From VXYL01 sp965243095 (GTDB taxonomy: Bacteria; Pseudomonadota; Gammaproteobacteria; Pseudomonadales; Azotimanducaceae): DNA of 64,000 nucleotides. The notes beneath the pieces are model-generated. The model made no database searches. It saw only the letters and a list, made by a program, of their open reading frames with translations, and was not told the DNA's origin. The position numbers and the translations under genes were made by a program. Shown here one piece after another: positions 27,262-36,831 of this stretch. The DNA lies in contig OZ251530.1 of assembly GCA_965243095.1 (NCBI GenBank), forward strand, positions 4,588,001 through 4,652,000, written 5' to 3'. How positions within the stretch are numbered: position 1 is the stretch's first letter; every line of letters begins with the position of its first letter.

Positions 27262-27513
27262 ATGGGCTACCCGATAGGCAGCGACAAGCGCGGACTGGCG
27301 CGCGTGACCTACGAGCCGGAAACCGTGCCGTGGGAGTTCGACATCCGCGCCGTGCCGCCCGGGCAGGACGTGCTCGAAGTCAGCGACTGGCACCGCCGGC
27401 ACGGGCGCGCCAACAACCGCGACGGCAACATCGATCGAGCCGCGGAAGCCTTGGCCGAAGCGATGTCCGAGCGGACGCGGCAAAGCGACCAAGGCGACGC
27501 TCGTGGCCGATGA
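27262..27513 (+). CDS. Small protein of unknown function upstream of PIN-like gene
   Basis: 83 residues, MGYPIGSDKRGLARVTY at the start, Arg/Asp-rich C-terminal helix (DGNIDRAAEALAEAMSERTRQ). It overlaps the next gene by 11 bases, the usual arrangement of an antitoxin-toxin pair. No known antitoxin DNA-binding fold is recognised. Its first residues resemble those of the small protein at 51699-51956 (MGYPKNKEGLRGIARATY). Confidence 0.5.
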   Translation: MGYPIGSDKRGLARVTYEPETVPWEFDIRAVPPGQDVLEVSDWHRRHGRANNRDGNIDRAAEALAEAMSERTRQSDQGDARGR

Positions 27514-28318
27514 ACCGCGCGGCCCGGCCTTCGATTCCAACACGCTAGGCAGGCCCACGCCGCGCAAGCTGGTCACCAGCTGGATGGAACGGGCCGATCT
27601 GCCCACCATGATCCTCCCCGAAGTGTGGGACGAGCTTACGCGGGTGCCGCGTTCAGCGCCCGCGCCGCCCGCCATCGTGCAGTCGTGGTGGCACGTCAGG
27701 AGTCTCGCCGACGCCCCCTTCGCCTGGGTCGAACTGGACCACGACCAGAAGACGGTCGCCGCCGATGTGCTGAGCAGCTTCACGGCGGCGTGTTTTCCGA
27801 GCACCCCCGTGGACAGAATCGCCACAATGTCCGATGCGAACATCGTCGCGGAAGCTGTCGCCGTTGGCGCGGAAGCGCTGGTCACCGGAGACATCAACAC
27901 CATCGACCACTACGAGATCAACGGCGTGTTGTCCAAGGTGTTCGGACGCAACCGCGAATTCGTCACCACGTTGGACAGCGCATTGTGCCGAGCGCATCCA
28001 TGCGCGGACGCCGCGGAGAATCTGCTGACCTTGGCGCTGTCGACGATCGCGCCGGTGGAGCCGGTGGAGCCGGTGGAATCGGAGGGATGGGACGTGGACG
28101 ATGCCCACGAGGCACTCAAACGGCTGCAAAAGGCCCTTGTCGGGTCCAATCTGACGACAACCAGCCAGCGTCTGGCGACCCGTTGGCAAAACAGCCGCGA
28201 TTTGGGACAGGTCCTTTGCCAAGCCCGGCGCATGGCCGGAACCTCGCGGGCGCTACGTCTTGAACGACAACGGGCGCAATGGCTTCGAGGCAGATCCCGG
28301 CAAACCATCGCTCCGTGA
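27503..28318 (+). CDS. PIN-like domain protein, putative toxin
   Basis: 271 residues from GTG 27503. PIN-like acidic residues: FDSN at 10-13, ILPEVWDELTR (~37-47), and SDANIVAEAVAVGAEALVTGDINTID (~110-135) with the typical DANI...TGD spacing of PIN nucleases. The C-terminal ~110 residues are unassigned, with a short EPVEPVE run. PIN nucleases cleave RNA and often form type II toxin-antitoxin systems; pairing with the overlapping 83-residue gene is inference. It sits between two large paralogous surface-protein genes. Confidence 0.6.
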   Translation: MADEPRGPAFDSNTLGRPTPRKLVTSWMERADLPTMILPEVWDELTRVPRSAPAPPAIVQSWWHVRSLADAPFAWVELDHDQKTVAADVLSSFTAACFPSTPVDRIATMSDANIVAEAVAVGAEALVTGDINTIDHYEINGVLSKVFGRNREFVTTLDSALCRAHPCADAAENLLTLALSTIAPVEPVEPVESEGWDVDDAHEALKRLQKALVGSNLTTTSQRLATRWQNSRDLGQVLCQARRMAGTSRALRLERQRAQWLRGRSRQTIAP

Positions 28319-28405
28319 AGCACCGTGATAAAGTGGAAGGTAACGCGATGGTCGCCACCAAAGCGGGTGAAGGAGCCAAGCCGCTGAAATCGATTCCGCC
28401 CCCCC

Positions 28406-31400
28406 GTGAGCGCGAGCGGGGGCCGATGTGGCCGGCCCGTGTTGGGATCGATCGCGGTCTTGGTGCTCTCGGCGCTGCTGGCGGCGCCGGCCGCGGGGCA
28501 GACGCCGCTGGTGGACGTCCCGGCGTCGGCGGCCGGCCCGGTCCACTTCTCGCGGGCCGGCGTGACGCGAGTGGCCGGGTCGCAGAACAACGTGACGATT
28601 GTCCACTTCCTGAGTACCACCCGCCCCTCGGCTGGTGCCGTTCTTCCCGTCATGGGCCGCGGCTTCGGTCTGATCGCAGTCGCGGTCACCATCCCCAACT
28701 ACCCGCAGCCCAACAGGTGGTTCGTGCGGGGTGCGCCCTCGATCTCGGCCACCAATCGGGACGAGCTCGTGGTGGTGGTCGTGGGACCTGCCGGAACCAC
28801 GCCCCGCGTGTTTGCGTTGAGTGATATCGAGCAAACGTCCGCCACTGCCACCCCGCCCAGCGTCAACTACATCAGTTCCACCGTTTGGTGGGCCGGTCAG
28901 CTTCACGCCGACTTGAACACCTACCCGACGCCGTCCGACTGGACGGTCCTCGTCGTGGATAAAACGAATCCCAACGTCGACCTGGGCGCTCTGACCTACA
29001 CGCCGCCGGCGGCTTCGATTTCGTCCACCTCTCCGGCGCTCCTGACCGAGCGGAACCTGGATGGCGCGGAGATCGCCCTCTCGTTGACCAGAACCACCTT
29101 CGCAAACGGCGTCACCGCGGACGGCTTCGCACTGGTGCCGGCGGTACCGGGACTCTCCGTCGCCAGCGTGGCGGGCGCCGCCTCCGGCGGCACGACGGCC
29201 ACGCTGACGCTCGCCTACGCCGCCGGCGAACTGCCCGCCACCCAGGAGTTGGCGGTGAGGGTGCGGACCGCCGCGCACGCCGGCGACGTGGACCTGACGA
29301 CGGGGACAACCATAACGGTGCTCGGCGGGGCGGTCACTCTGGCGGACCCGGCGCTGACGGCCGCCGCCGAGCGGGCGCTGGGCAAGCGTCCAGGAACGCT
29401 GAGGACAGCGGATCTGCCAGCGTTGCGGACGCTGAACGCGGGCGGCGCCGGGGTCTCGTCGCTGGCGGGTCTGGAGGCGGCGCTGTGGCTGGAGTCGGTG
29501 TCGCTGGGCGGCAACGCGCCGGAGGCCGGGGGCGAGCCACTGGATCTATCGCCGCTGGCGGGGCTGCTGTCGCTGACCTATCTGGATTTGTCGGACAACG
29601 CCTTGGTGGACATTTCCGACCTGTCGCGGCTGACCAGCCTGCGCACGCTGCTGCTGGGCGGCAACGCGGTGCGCGACCTGTCGCCGCTTTCCGGTTTGAC
29701 CGGATTGGAGGCGCTGACGCTCTCCGGCAACGGCCTCGCGGACGTGTCGGCGCTCTCGACGCTGACGGCCCTCGAGCAGTTGTGGCTGGACGGCAACGAC
29801 CTGTCGGACATCTCGGCGCTGTCGGCCTTGGGCGCGCTGATCTACCTGCATCTGGGCGACAACCGCATCGCGGACATCTCGCCGCTGGCGGGGCTCTCGG
29901 CGCTGCGGCGGCTGTGGCTGCCGAACAACATGGTGGCGGACGTCTCGGCGCTGGCGGGCTTGCGGGCGCTGACGCGGCTGGACCTGTCGCGCAACCGCAT
30001 TGCCGACGCCTCGCCGCTGCGCGGGCTGCCGCGGCTGTCGTGGCTGCGCCTGGGCTGGAACCGGCTGGCGGGCGTGTCGCGGCTGGCCGGGCACCCGAGG
30101 CTCGCGGACGGCGGCGCACTGGGCCTGCGCGGCAATCCATTGGGCGCGACGGCGCTGGACACGCATATTCCGGCGCTGCGCGAGGCCGGCGCGGCGGTGG
30201 TGTTCGGCTGGGCCGTGCCGCTGTTCCCGTCGGCGGCGGACGCGGCCGAGCGCAGCGGCGTGGTGCGCGTGCTGAACCGTTCGGACAGGGACGGCTCGGT
30301 GCTGGTGGAGGCGGTGGACGAGGCCGGCCAGACCGCCGGCCCGGTGACGCTTCCTCTGGCGGCCGGCGCGGCGGCGCAGTTCAACTCGGCGGACTTGGAG
30401 AACAGCAACGCGGACATGGGGCTGGCCGAAGGCGTCGGCCCGCCGACACAGGGGAATTGGCGACTGCTCTTGTGGTCCGTTCTCGACATCGAGGTTCTGG
30501 CGTACGTCCGCACGCCGGACGGCTTCCTCACCGCCGCCCACGCCGAGTTGCCGCGCACCGGCGACTCGCTCTCGGCGTTCCTCTTCAACCCGGCGAGCAA
30601 CCACATGCAGCGCAGTTCGCTGCGCGTGTTCAACCCGGGCGCCGAGTCCGCGCGGATGTCCGTGTGGGGCGTGGACGACGCCGGCCGCGGCCGCTTCGCC
30701 TCCGGCTTCATGGCGCCGCCGAACGCCCCGCTGGTGTTGAGGGCCGGGCAGTTGGAGCGGTCGCGGGGCGCCGCCGGCGCGGGACTCGGCAACGGCGCCG
30801 GCAAGTGGCGCCTGCGCGTGGCCGCAACCTGGCCGCTGTCGGCGTCCACGTTCCTCGAAAGCCCGTCCGGGCACCTCTCGAACCTGTCGCCGCCCCCGCT
30901 CCGCGCGGCCGCGGGCGAGATGCTGCGGCTGCCATTGTTCCCAGCGACGTCGAATCCAGCCGGCCGCGTGGGCTTCGCCCGCGTGGCCAACATGACCGCG
31001 GCGGAGGCACGGTGGACATCGAAGCCGTGGACGACGCCGGCGTCCGCGCCGGCCCGGTCCGGCTGCAACTCGCGGCGCGGGCGACAATGCACTTCAACTC
31101 CGACGATTTGGAGAACGGCAACGCCAAGAAGGGCCTGGCATCCGGCGTTGGCGCGCCAACGAAGGGCATGTGGCGCTTGGAACTGCGAAGCAGCGCCCTC
31201 CCGCTGGCCGCCGCAACCTACACCCGCCACGCCGACGGCTTCGTGACCAGCCTGCACGAGACGGCCCCGGCGGCCGACGGCGCGGCGCGGGTGGCGGTGT
31301 TCCACCCTGCGTCCAGCGACGGGCCGCGCAGCCTCCTGCGCCTGGCGAACAACGGCGACGAACCTGCGATGGCAACCATCACCGGCGTGGACGACACTGG

Positions 31401-31623
31401 CGCCGCGTCGGAGCCGCTAACCGTCACCGTGCCCGCGGGCGAAGCCCTGACGCTCACCGCCGCGCAACTCGAAGACGGCGACGAAGGCTCGGAAGGCGCG
31501 CTGGGCGATGGCCACGGTAAATGGCGCCTCACGGTGGAGTTCGACAACCCGCTCGCCGTCATGAGCCTGCTGGAAAGCCCCGCCCGCCACCTCTCGAACC
31601 TCTCCGCCACCGCGAGGCCGTAA
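28406..31623 (+). pseudogene. Secreted LRR protein, frameshifted near 31005
   Basis: Starts at GTG 28406 with a signal peptide ending PAAG-QTPL. Residues ~30-310 are a beta-rich domain unlike the NHL domain of its relative. LRRs follow (DLSPLAGLLSLTYLDLSDNALVDIS), then the same four C-terminal modules as the gene at 23779. At 31001-31010 the sequence reads GCGGAGGCAC where the paralog has GCGGAAGGCAC; the missing base shifts the frame. The first frame ends near 31246, while the rest of the module array continues in another frame to 31623 (VDIEAVDDAG...LSATARP). Either a real one-base loss or a sequencing error. Confidence 0.82.
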
Positions 31624-31665
31624 GCCACGCGGTGGCCGCCGCATGGTGGCTTAGGCGCCCAGGCA

Positions 31666-31770
31666 ATGCCTAGGCTGACGCTGACGTTGAACGTGCTCGG
31701 CGTCCGCGAGGACGACGCGTGGTGTGCCATTGCGCTCGACATGAGCTTGCAAATGGCGACCGGCTGGGCC
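31666..31770 (+). pseudogene. Possible remnant of a HicB-like/DUF1902-type gene
   Basis: MPRLTLTLNVLGVREDDAWC followed by AIALDMSLQ looks like the first strands of a HicB-type small protein, after which the similarity stops. It precedes the leu leader promoter region. Weak call based on about 30 residues. An inverted repeat TAAGCCAC/GTGGCTTA lies at 31621-31653, just after the LRR gene stop. Confidence 0.3.
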
Positions 31771-31820
31771 GGTAGCGAATCGGCGCGAACGCCGCTGCCC
31801 CCCACTACCGCAAATTGCGT

Positions 31821-31826
31821 TATAGT
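31821..31826 (+). promoter_or_regulatory. Candidate -10 element of the leu leader
   Basis: TATAGT lies 7 bases before the leader ATG at 31834, so transcription would start at or next to the start codon, giving a leaderless leader peptide. No convincing -35 is seen. Confidence 0.4.
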
Positions 31827-31833
31827 CGCGCCT

Positions 31834-31923
31834 ATGAACTCGCTCGCTGGCCATAGCGTGGCGCTCGCCGACTTTGCCGCCGCTCGGCGCGGCCTGCTGT
31901 CGTTGCTGCTACTGCCGGCGTAG
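31834..31923 (+). CDS. leuL: Leucine-rich leader peptide of leuA
   Basis: 29 residues ending GLLSLLLLPA: six leucines within seven codons near the end, using CTG, TTG and CTA. It precedes the leucine-biosynthesis gene leuA by 85 bases. A perfect hairpin TGCCGGC-GTA-GCCGGCA (31913-31929) overlaps the stop codon, and CCGC/GCGG around 31987-32000 could cover the leuA ribosome-binding site. Ribosome stalling on leucine codons would therefore control leuA expression. The leader is seen directly; the mechanism is inferred from known leu and trp leaders. Confidence 0.7.
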   Translation: MNSLAGHSVALADFAAARRGLLSLLLLPA

Positions 31924-32008
31924 CCGGCACACTTCAAGCACAGGGCCACAGTTCGCCCACCGTCCAAACCTGCAACCCCAAGCAACCGCTCGCATTGCGG
32001 AGGTTTCG

Positions 32009-33748
32009 ATGAACGCGCAGCACGTCAGTCAAACCAACACGGCGGCGCCCCACGGCAGCCGCAAGGGCGCCATGCCCTTCGCCAAATACCGTCCGTTCAC
32101 GCCGGTTTCGTTGCCGGATCGGCAATGGCCGAACCGCGCCCTCGCCGCGGCGCCGCGCTGGTGCAGCGTGGATCTGCGCGACGGCAACCAAGCGCTGATC
32201 GATCCGATGAACGTGGACGAGAAGCTGCGCATGTACGAGTTGCTGCTGGAAGTCGGCTTCGTCGAGATCGAGGTGGGCTTCCCGGCCGCCTCGCAACCGG
32301 ACTTCGACTTCATCCGGCAGATCATCGACCGCGGCATGGTGCCGGAGCAGGTCACCGTGCAGGTGCTGTGCCAAGCCCGCGCCGAACTCATCGAACGCAC
32401 CGTGGAGGCGCTCGACGGCGCCCCGAACGCCATCTTCCACCTCTACAACTCCACCTCCGAGCTGCAGCGGCGGGTGGTGTTCGACATGGACCGCGCCGGC
32501 ATCGTGGACTTGGCCGTGCAAGGCACCGCGGTGGTGAAGGAAGGGGTGCGGGCGCTGCGCGGCACCAACGTGGTGTTCGAGTACTCGCCGGAGAGCTTCA
32601 CCGGCACCGAGCTGGACTTCGCGGTGGACATCTGCGCCGCGGTGGCCGACGAGTGGGGCGCCACGCCGGCGCAGCCGATCATCGTCAATCTGCCCTCCAC
32701 CGTGGAGATGGCGACGCCCAACGTGTACGCCGACCAGATCGAGTGGTTCGCCCGCCGCTTCCCCGGCCGCGAGCGCATCGTCATCAGCCTGCACACGCAC
32801 AACGACCGGGGCACCGGCGTCGCCGCCACCGAGCTCGCGCTCATGGCCGGCGCCCAGCGGGTGGAAGGCACGCTGTTCGGCAACGGCGAGCGCACCGGCA
32901 ACTGCGACATCGTGACGGTGGCCATGAACCTGTTCTCGCAGGGGGTGGACCCGGAACTGGACTTCCGCGACATGCCGCGCATCCGCGCCACCGTGGAGGC
33001 CATCAACAAGCTGCCGGTTCACGAGCGCCATCCCTACGCCGGCGATTTGGTGTTCACCGCGTTCTCCGGCTCCCACCAGGACGCCATCAAGAAAGGCATG
33101 GCGCGGGTGGATCGCGCCCATTGGGAGGTGCCGTATCTGCCCATCGATCCGGCCGACGTGGGTTCCTCCTATAAGGAAACCGTGCGCGTGAACAGCCAGT
33201 CCGGCAAGGGCGGCGTGGGCTTCGTGCTGGAGGAGCACTTCGGCATCTCGCTGCCCCGCGCCATGCTGGTGGAGTTCTCCAAAGTGGTGCAGGCGTTGAC
33301 GGAGCGGCTCGACCGCGAGGTGCGGCCCGAGGAAATCATGAAAGCGCTCACCGACGAGTATCTGGTGGAAGGCGGCCCCTACCATTTGGTGCGCTACGAC
33401 CTGCTGCGCGGCGACGCCGGCGACGCCCGCTGCGAGGCGCGGCTGCGCGTGCCGGATGGGGAAGTGGCGGTGGCGGGCGACGGTTCCGGGCCCATCGAGG
33501 CGTTCGTGAACGGCATGGTGGCCACCTTGAACGAGCCGCTCAACATCGTGGACTACCACGAGCGGGCGCTGGGCGCGGGCAAGGACGCCAGCGCCATCTG
33601 CATCGTCGCGATCGGGGACGCCGAGGCGGGGGATGGCGGCGCGACGGCGCCTTGTTTCGGCATCGGCCTCAGCCGGAACACCGTGACGGCGTCGCTCACC
33701 GCCATCGTCTCGGCGGTGAACCGGCGGTGGAAACGCGCCGGGGCGTGA
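32009..33748 (+). CDS. leuA: 2-isopropylmalate synthase
   Basis: 579 residues from ATG 32009 with ribosome-binding site GCGGAGG. First committed step of leucine synthesis, condensing acetyl-CoA with 2-ketoisovalerate. Long (type 2) form: WCSVDLRDGNQALIDPM (metal-binding LRDGNQ), HTHNDRGTGVAATE and FGNGERTGNCDIV (HxH and signature), and a C-terminal LeuA regulatory domain that usually binds leucine for feedback inhibition. The preceding leader peptide suggests an additional layer of control. Confidence 0.96.
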   Translation: MNAQHVSQTNTAAPHGSRKGAMPFAKYRPFTPVSLPDRQWPNRALAAAPRWCSVDLRDGNQALIDPMNVDEKLRMYELLLEVGFVEIEVGFPAASQPDFDFIRQIIDRGMVPEQVTVQVLCQARAELIERTVEALDGAPNAIFHLYNSTSELQRRVVFDMDRAGIVDLAVQGTAVVKEGVRALRGTNVVFEYSPESFTGTELDFAVDICAAVADEWGATPAQPIIVNLPSTVEMATPNVYADQIEWFARRFPGRERIVISLHTHNDRGTGVAATELALMAGAQRVEGTLFGNGERTGNCDIVTVAMNLFSQGVDPELDFRDMPRIRATVEAINKLPVHERHPYAGDLVFTAFSGSHQDAIKKGMARVDRAHWEVPYLPIDPADVGSSYKETVRVNSQSGKGGVGFVLEEHFGISLPRAMLVEFSKVVQALTERLDREVRPEEIMKALTDEYLVEGGPYHLVRYDLLRGDAGDARCEARLRVPDGEVAVAGDGSGPIEAFVNGMVATLNEPLNIVDYHERALGAGKDASAICIVAIGDAEAGDGGATAPCFGIGLSRNTVTASLTAIVSAVNRRWKRAGA

Positions 33749-33770
33749 ACGGGCGCGGCCGGACACTAGC

Positions 33771-34139
33771 ATGAGCGCCGCCGACGCCGTGGTGGTATTG
33801 CACTTCGCCTTCGTGTTGTTCGTGGTGTTTGGCGGCTTGCTGGTGCTGCGCTGGCGGAAAGCGGCGTGGATTCACCTGCCGGCGGCGGCGTGGGGGGCGG
33901 CGGTGCAGTTCGGCGACTGGATGTGTCCGCTCACCTACTGGGAAGACGCCCTGCGCGGCGCGCCGCCCGGCGGCAGCTTCATCGACCGAACGCTGCTGCC
34001 CATCCTCTACCCGGACTTGCTGCACGAAGGCGTGCTGACGCCCACCGTGCGCGTGGGCATCGGTTGCGTGGTGGTGCTGCTGAACGTGGCGATCTACGCG
34101 GTGGCGTTCAGGCGTCGGCGGGCAGCTCCACAACCTTGA
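33771..34139 (+). CDS. DUF2784 family membrane protein
   Basis: 122 residues with three predicted membrane helices (about 8-26, 34-52, 92-112). Family signature LHFAFVLFVVFGGLLVLRW, HLPAAAWGAAVQFGDWMCPLTYWE and LYPDLLHEG matches DUF2784. Function unknown. Its 3' end overlaps the end of the CorC/HlyC gene on the other strand by 32 bases. Confidence 0.85.
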   Translation: MSAADAVVVLHFAFVLFVVFGGLLVLRWRKAAWIHLPAAAWGAAVQFGDWMCPLTYWEDALRGAPPGGSFIDRTLLPILYPDLLHEGVLTPTVRVGIGCVVVLLNVAIYAVAFRRRRAAPQP

Positions 34140-35370
34140 CGGCGCGCACCACCTTGTCGGCGATTTGCAGGGTTTCGATGCGGTAGCGCCCCACCTGCAG
34201 GCAGACGTTGGCCTCGGGGATGAACTCCAAGTGCTCCAACACGAGGCCGTTCATGGTGCGCGGGCCGGCGGTGGGCAGTTCCCAATCGTGCGTGCGGTTG
34301 ACGTCGCGCAGCAGCGCTTTGCCCTCCACGATGAAGCCGCCGTCGCTGTGCCGGCGCACTTGCGCCACGTCGTCGGCGACATTGGTGGTGAACTCGCCGA
34401 CGATCTCCTCCAGGATGTCCTCGAGGGTGACGATGCCCTGCACGTCGCCGTATTCGTCCACCACCAGCGCGATGCGCTGCCTCTCCTTGCGGAAGTTCAA
34501 CAGCTGGGTGTGCAGCGGCGTGGCTTCCGGCACGTAGTACGGCTCGTCCACCTCGTCCAGCAAGTCCTCCTTGGTGAAGTCCTCGCGGCTCAGCAGGCGC
34601 GCCGCCCGACGTAGTTGCAGCACGCCCACCAAGTCGTCGATGTGCTCGCGGAACACCGGCACCCGCATGTGCTGGGCGCTGCGGATGGTGGCGGTGACCT
34701 CGCTGTTCTCTTCGGCAAGGTCGATGCCGACGATCTCCGAGCGCGGCACCATGATGTCGTTCACGGTGGCCTTTTCCAGATCGAGGATGCGCAGCAGCAT
34801 GTCCTGATGCGCGCGGGGAATCGCCGTGCGCTCGTCCACCACCGTGCGCAGCTCCTCGGCGGAGAGGTCTTCCGATTCGGCTTGCCGGCCGCCGGTTATC
34901 GCCCGCGCCAAGACGTTGGACGCCGCGTTCACCGCGGCCACCATCGGCTGGCACACCACCAGCAGCGGCTTGAGGATGTAGGAAGACGGAAACGCGATCA
35001 TCTCCGGGCGTTGCTCGGCCAGCGTCTTCGGCGTGACCTCGGCGAAGATGAGCACGAACACCGTGAGCACCACCGGCGCGACGATGGCCGCCACCGGCTC
35101 GCTCAGGAAGCGGCTGGCCACCACCGTGGCACACGAGGCGGCGATGAAGTTCACCAGGTTGTTGCCGAGCAGGATCACGCCGAGCAGCCGATCCGGCCGC
35201 TGCAGCAGCTCGTGAACCTTGCGCGCCCCGCGATGGCCTTCCTTCACGAAATGCCGCAGCCGGTAGCGGTTGAGGCGCATCATCGCCGTCTCGGAGGAGG
35301 CGAAGTACGCCGACACCACCGTCATGGCGAGGATCGTCAGCAGCATCAAGCCGACGGATGGATCGTCCAC
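34108..35370 (-). CDS. CNNM/CorC-HlyC family transporter with CBS domains
   Basis: 420 residues from GTG 35370; ATG at 35346 is also possible. An N-terminal DUF21/CNNM membrane domain (YFASSETAMMRLNRYRL, LLGNNLVNFIAA, VLIFAEVTPKTLAEQ) is followed by a CBS pair (DIMVPRSEIVGIDL; VDEYGDVQGIVTLEDILEEIVGE) and a C-terminal CorC_HlyC domain. Such proteins act in magnesium or cobalt efflux. Monocistronic, divergent from the SDR gene. Confidence 0.9.
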   Translation of the reverse strand: MDDPSVGLMLLTILAMTVVSAYFASSETAMMRLNRYRLRHFVKEGHRGARKVHELLQRPDRLLGVILLGNNLVNFIAASCATVVASRFLSEPVAAIVAPVVLTVFVLIFAEVTPKTLAEQRPEMIAFPSSYILKPLLVVCQPMVAAVNAASNVLARAITGGRQAESEDLSAEELRTVVDERTAIPRAHQDMLLRILDLEKATVNDIMVPRSEIVGIDLAEENSEVTATIRSAQHMRVPVFREHIDDLVGVLQLRRAARLLSREDFTKEDLLDEVDEPYYVPEATPLHTQLLNFRKERQRIALVVDEYGDVQGIVTLEDILEEIVGEFTTNVADDVAQVRRHSDGGFIVEGKALLRDVNRTHDWELPTAGPRTMNGLVLEHLEFIPEANVCLQVGRYRIETLQIADKVVRAVKVVELPADA

Positions 35371-35496
35371 ATTGGCCCGCTTGCCCCTTGCGGCGCGGGT
35401 GATTCGAGGTTGCGAAGGCGCGAGTGTGACACAACCATGCGGGGTAGGCGATAGGGGCGTTATCATGCCTTCGTCAACAACGCAAAGGGGAGACCA

Positions 35497-36309
35497 ATGG
35501 CGCAAGTCAACCAAGGCGGGGTGCTCGCCGGGCAGGTGGCGGTGGTCACCGGGGCGAGCCGCGGCATCGGGGAGGCCATCGCCAAGCGCTACGCGATGGA
35601 GGGGGCGAAGGTGGTGGTGTCCGCCCGTTCGGTGGAACCGGAGGATCACTTCCTGCCCGGCTCCATCAACGAGACGGTGCAAGCGATCAAGGACGCCGGC
35701 GGCGAGGCCGTGGCCGTGAAAGCGGATCTGTCCCGGGAAGAGGATCGGCGCAACCTGGTGGCGGCCACCGAAGCCGCCTACGGGCCGGTGGACATTCTTG
35801 TCAACAACGCCGCCGTCACTTGGTTCATGCCGGTGAAGGACTTCTCCGAGAAGCGCTTCCGCATCATGCTGGACGTGCAGGTGTGGGGGCCGTTCGAGCT
35901 GGCGCAGCTGTGCCTGCCGTCCATGCTGGAGCGGGGCGCCGGCTGGATTCTGAACATCTCCTCGCACGCCGCCATCCATCCGCAGGCGAAAGCGCCGGGC
36001 GGGCACGGCGGCACCGTGTACGGCATGTGCAAAGCCGCGCTGGAGCGCTTCACCACCGGCTTGGCGCAGGAGGTGTACGGCAAAGGCGTCGGCGTGAACG
36101 TCATCTCGCCCGGCCTCGTGGCCACGCCCGGCGTGGTGCATCACAAGCTCATCAACGAATCCAACAAGGACCGCGTGACGCCGGTGGAGCACATGGCCGA
36201 AGCGTGCCTGCGCCTCTGCCACGGCGACCCGGCCACCATCACCGGCCGCATCGACTACGCCGACCAAGTCATGGCAGAGTTCGCGTTGGAACCAGCGGAG
36301 CTCATCTGA
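35497..36309 (+). CDS. SDR-family oxidoreductase
   Basis: 270 residues with ribosome-binding site AAGGGGAG. TGASRGIGEA near residue 18, NNAAVTWFMP in the middle, catalytic Ser in NISSHAA and YGMCKAALERF as the YxxxK motif. An insertion (PEDHFLPGSINETVQAIKDAGG) fits the subgroup related to 2-keto or hydroxyacyl reductases of unknown substrate. Followed by two further plus-strand genes that may share its transcript. Confidence 0.9.
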   Translation: MAQVNQGGVLAGQVAVVTGASRGIGEAIAKRYAMEGAKVVVSARSVEPEDHFLPGSINETVQAIKDAGGEAVAVKADLSREEDRRNLVAATEAAYGPVDILVNNAAVTWFMPVKDFSEKRFRIMLDVQVWGPFELAQLCLPSMLERGAGWILNISSHAAIHPQAKAPGGHGGTVYGMCKAALERFTTGLAQEVYGKGVGVNVISPGLVATPGVVHHKLINESNKDRVTPVEHMAEACLRLCHGDPATITGRIDYADQVMAEFALEPAELI

Positions 36310-36400
36310 GCGGCGCGTACGGCGGCAATGGGCTAGACTTCGCTCGTTCGCCGGCGCTTTCGTAGCCGGACGCAAGCGGCAGCAAGCCAAAGGAGGTCGC

Positions 36401-36814
36401 GTGGGAGCGATCATCGCCACGATGGAACTGGAGAACGCTGGCGATCGCGTCGCCTTCGAGGAGGGCTTTCGCCAAGAGTCCGAGATCCGGCGAACCCGCG
36501 TGGACGGCATTGTGGGCACTGGCGCGGTGGTGCTGGCGTTGCCGCAGAACGTCACCGAGCGGTTGGGGCTGAAGCAGCGCCGCACCGTGATCGCCACCTA
36601 TGCGGACGGGCGCAAAGAGGAGCGCCCGGTGGCTGGCCCGGTCACCGTGCAGATCGGCAACCGCGGCATGTCCACCGATTGCGTGGTCGGCCCGCCGCTC
36701 GGCGAGACCTTGATCGGGCAAGTGATCTTGGCACGGTTGGACCTCATCGCGGACTGCGCCAACCAGCGTTTGCAACCGCGCGTGCCGGACTATCCGCTGT
36801 TGAACCTCGTGTGA
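36401..36814 (+). CDS. Retropepsin-like aspartyl protease family protein, catalytic Asp replaced
   Basis: 137 residues from GTG 36401, with a near-perfect ribosome-binding site AAGGAGGT. Family pattern RVDGIVGTGAVVLALPQNV...ERLGL; active members have VDTGA where this one has V38-G39-T-G-A (codon GGC in place of GAC), so peptidase activity is doubtful. The second half ends GETLIGQVILARLDLIAD, matching the usual LGxxVLExLxLxxD. It may be a binding or structural relative. Confidence 0.75.
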   Translation: MGAIIATMELENAGDRVAFEEGFRQESEIRRTRVDGIVGTGAVVLALPQNVTERLGLKQRRTVIATYADGRKEERPVAGPVTVQIGNRGMSTDCVVGPPLGETLIGQVILARLDLIADCANQRLQPRVPDYPLLNLV

Positions 36815-36831
36815 ACCCGGAGCCAGAGGCC

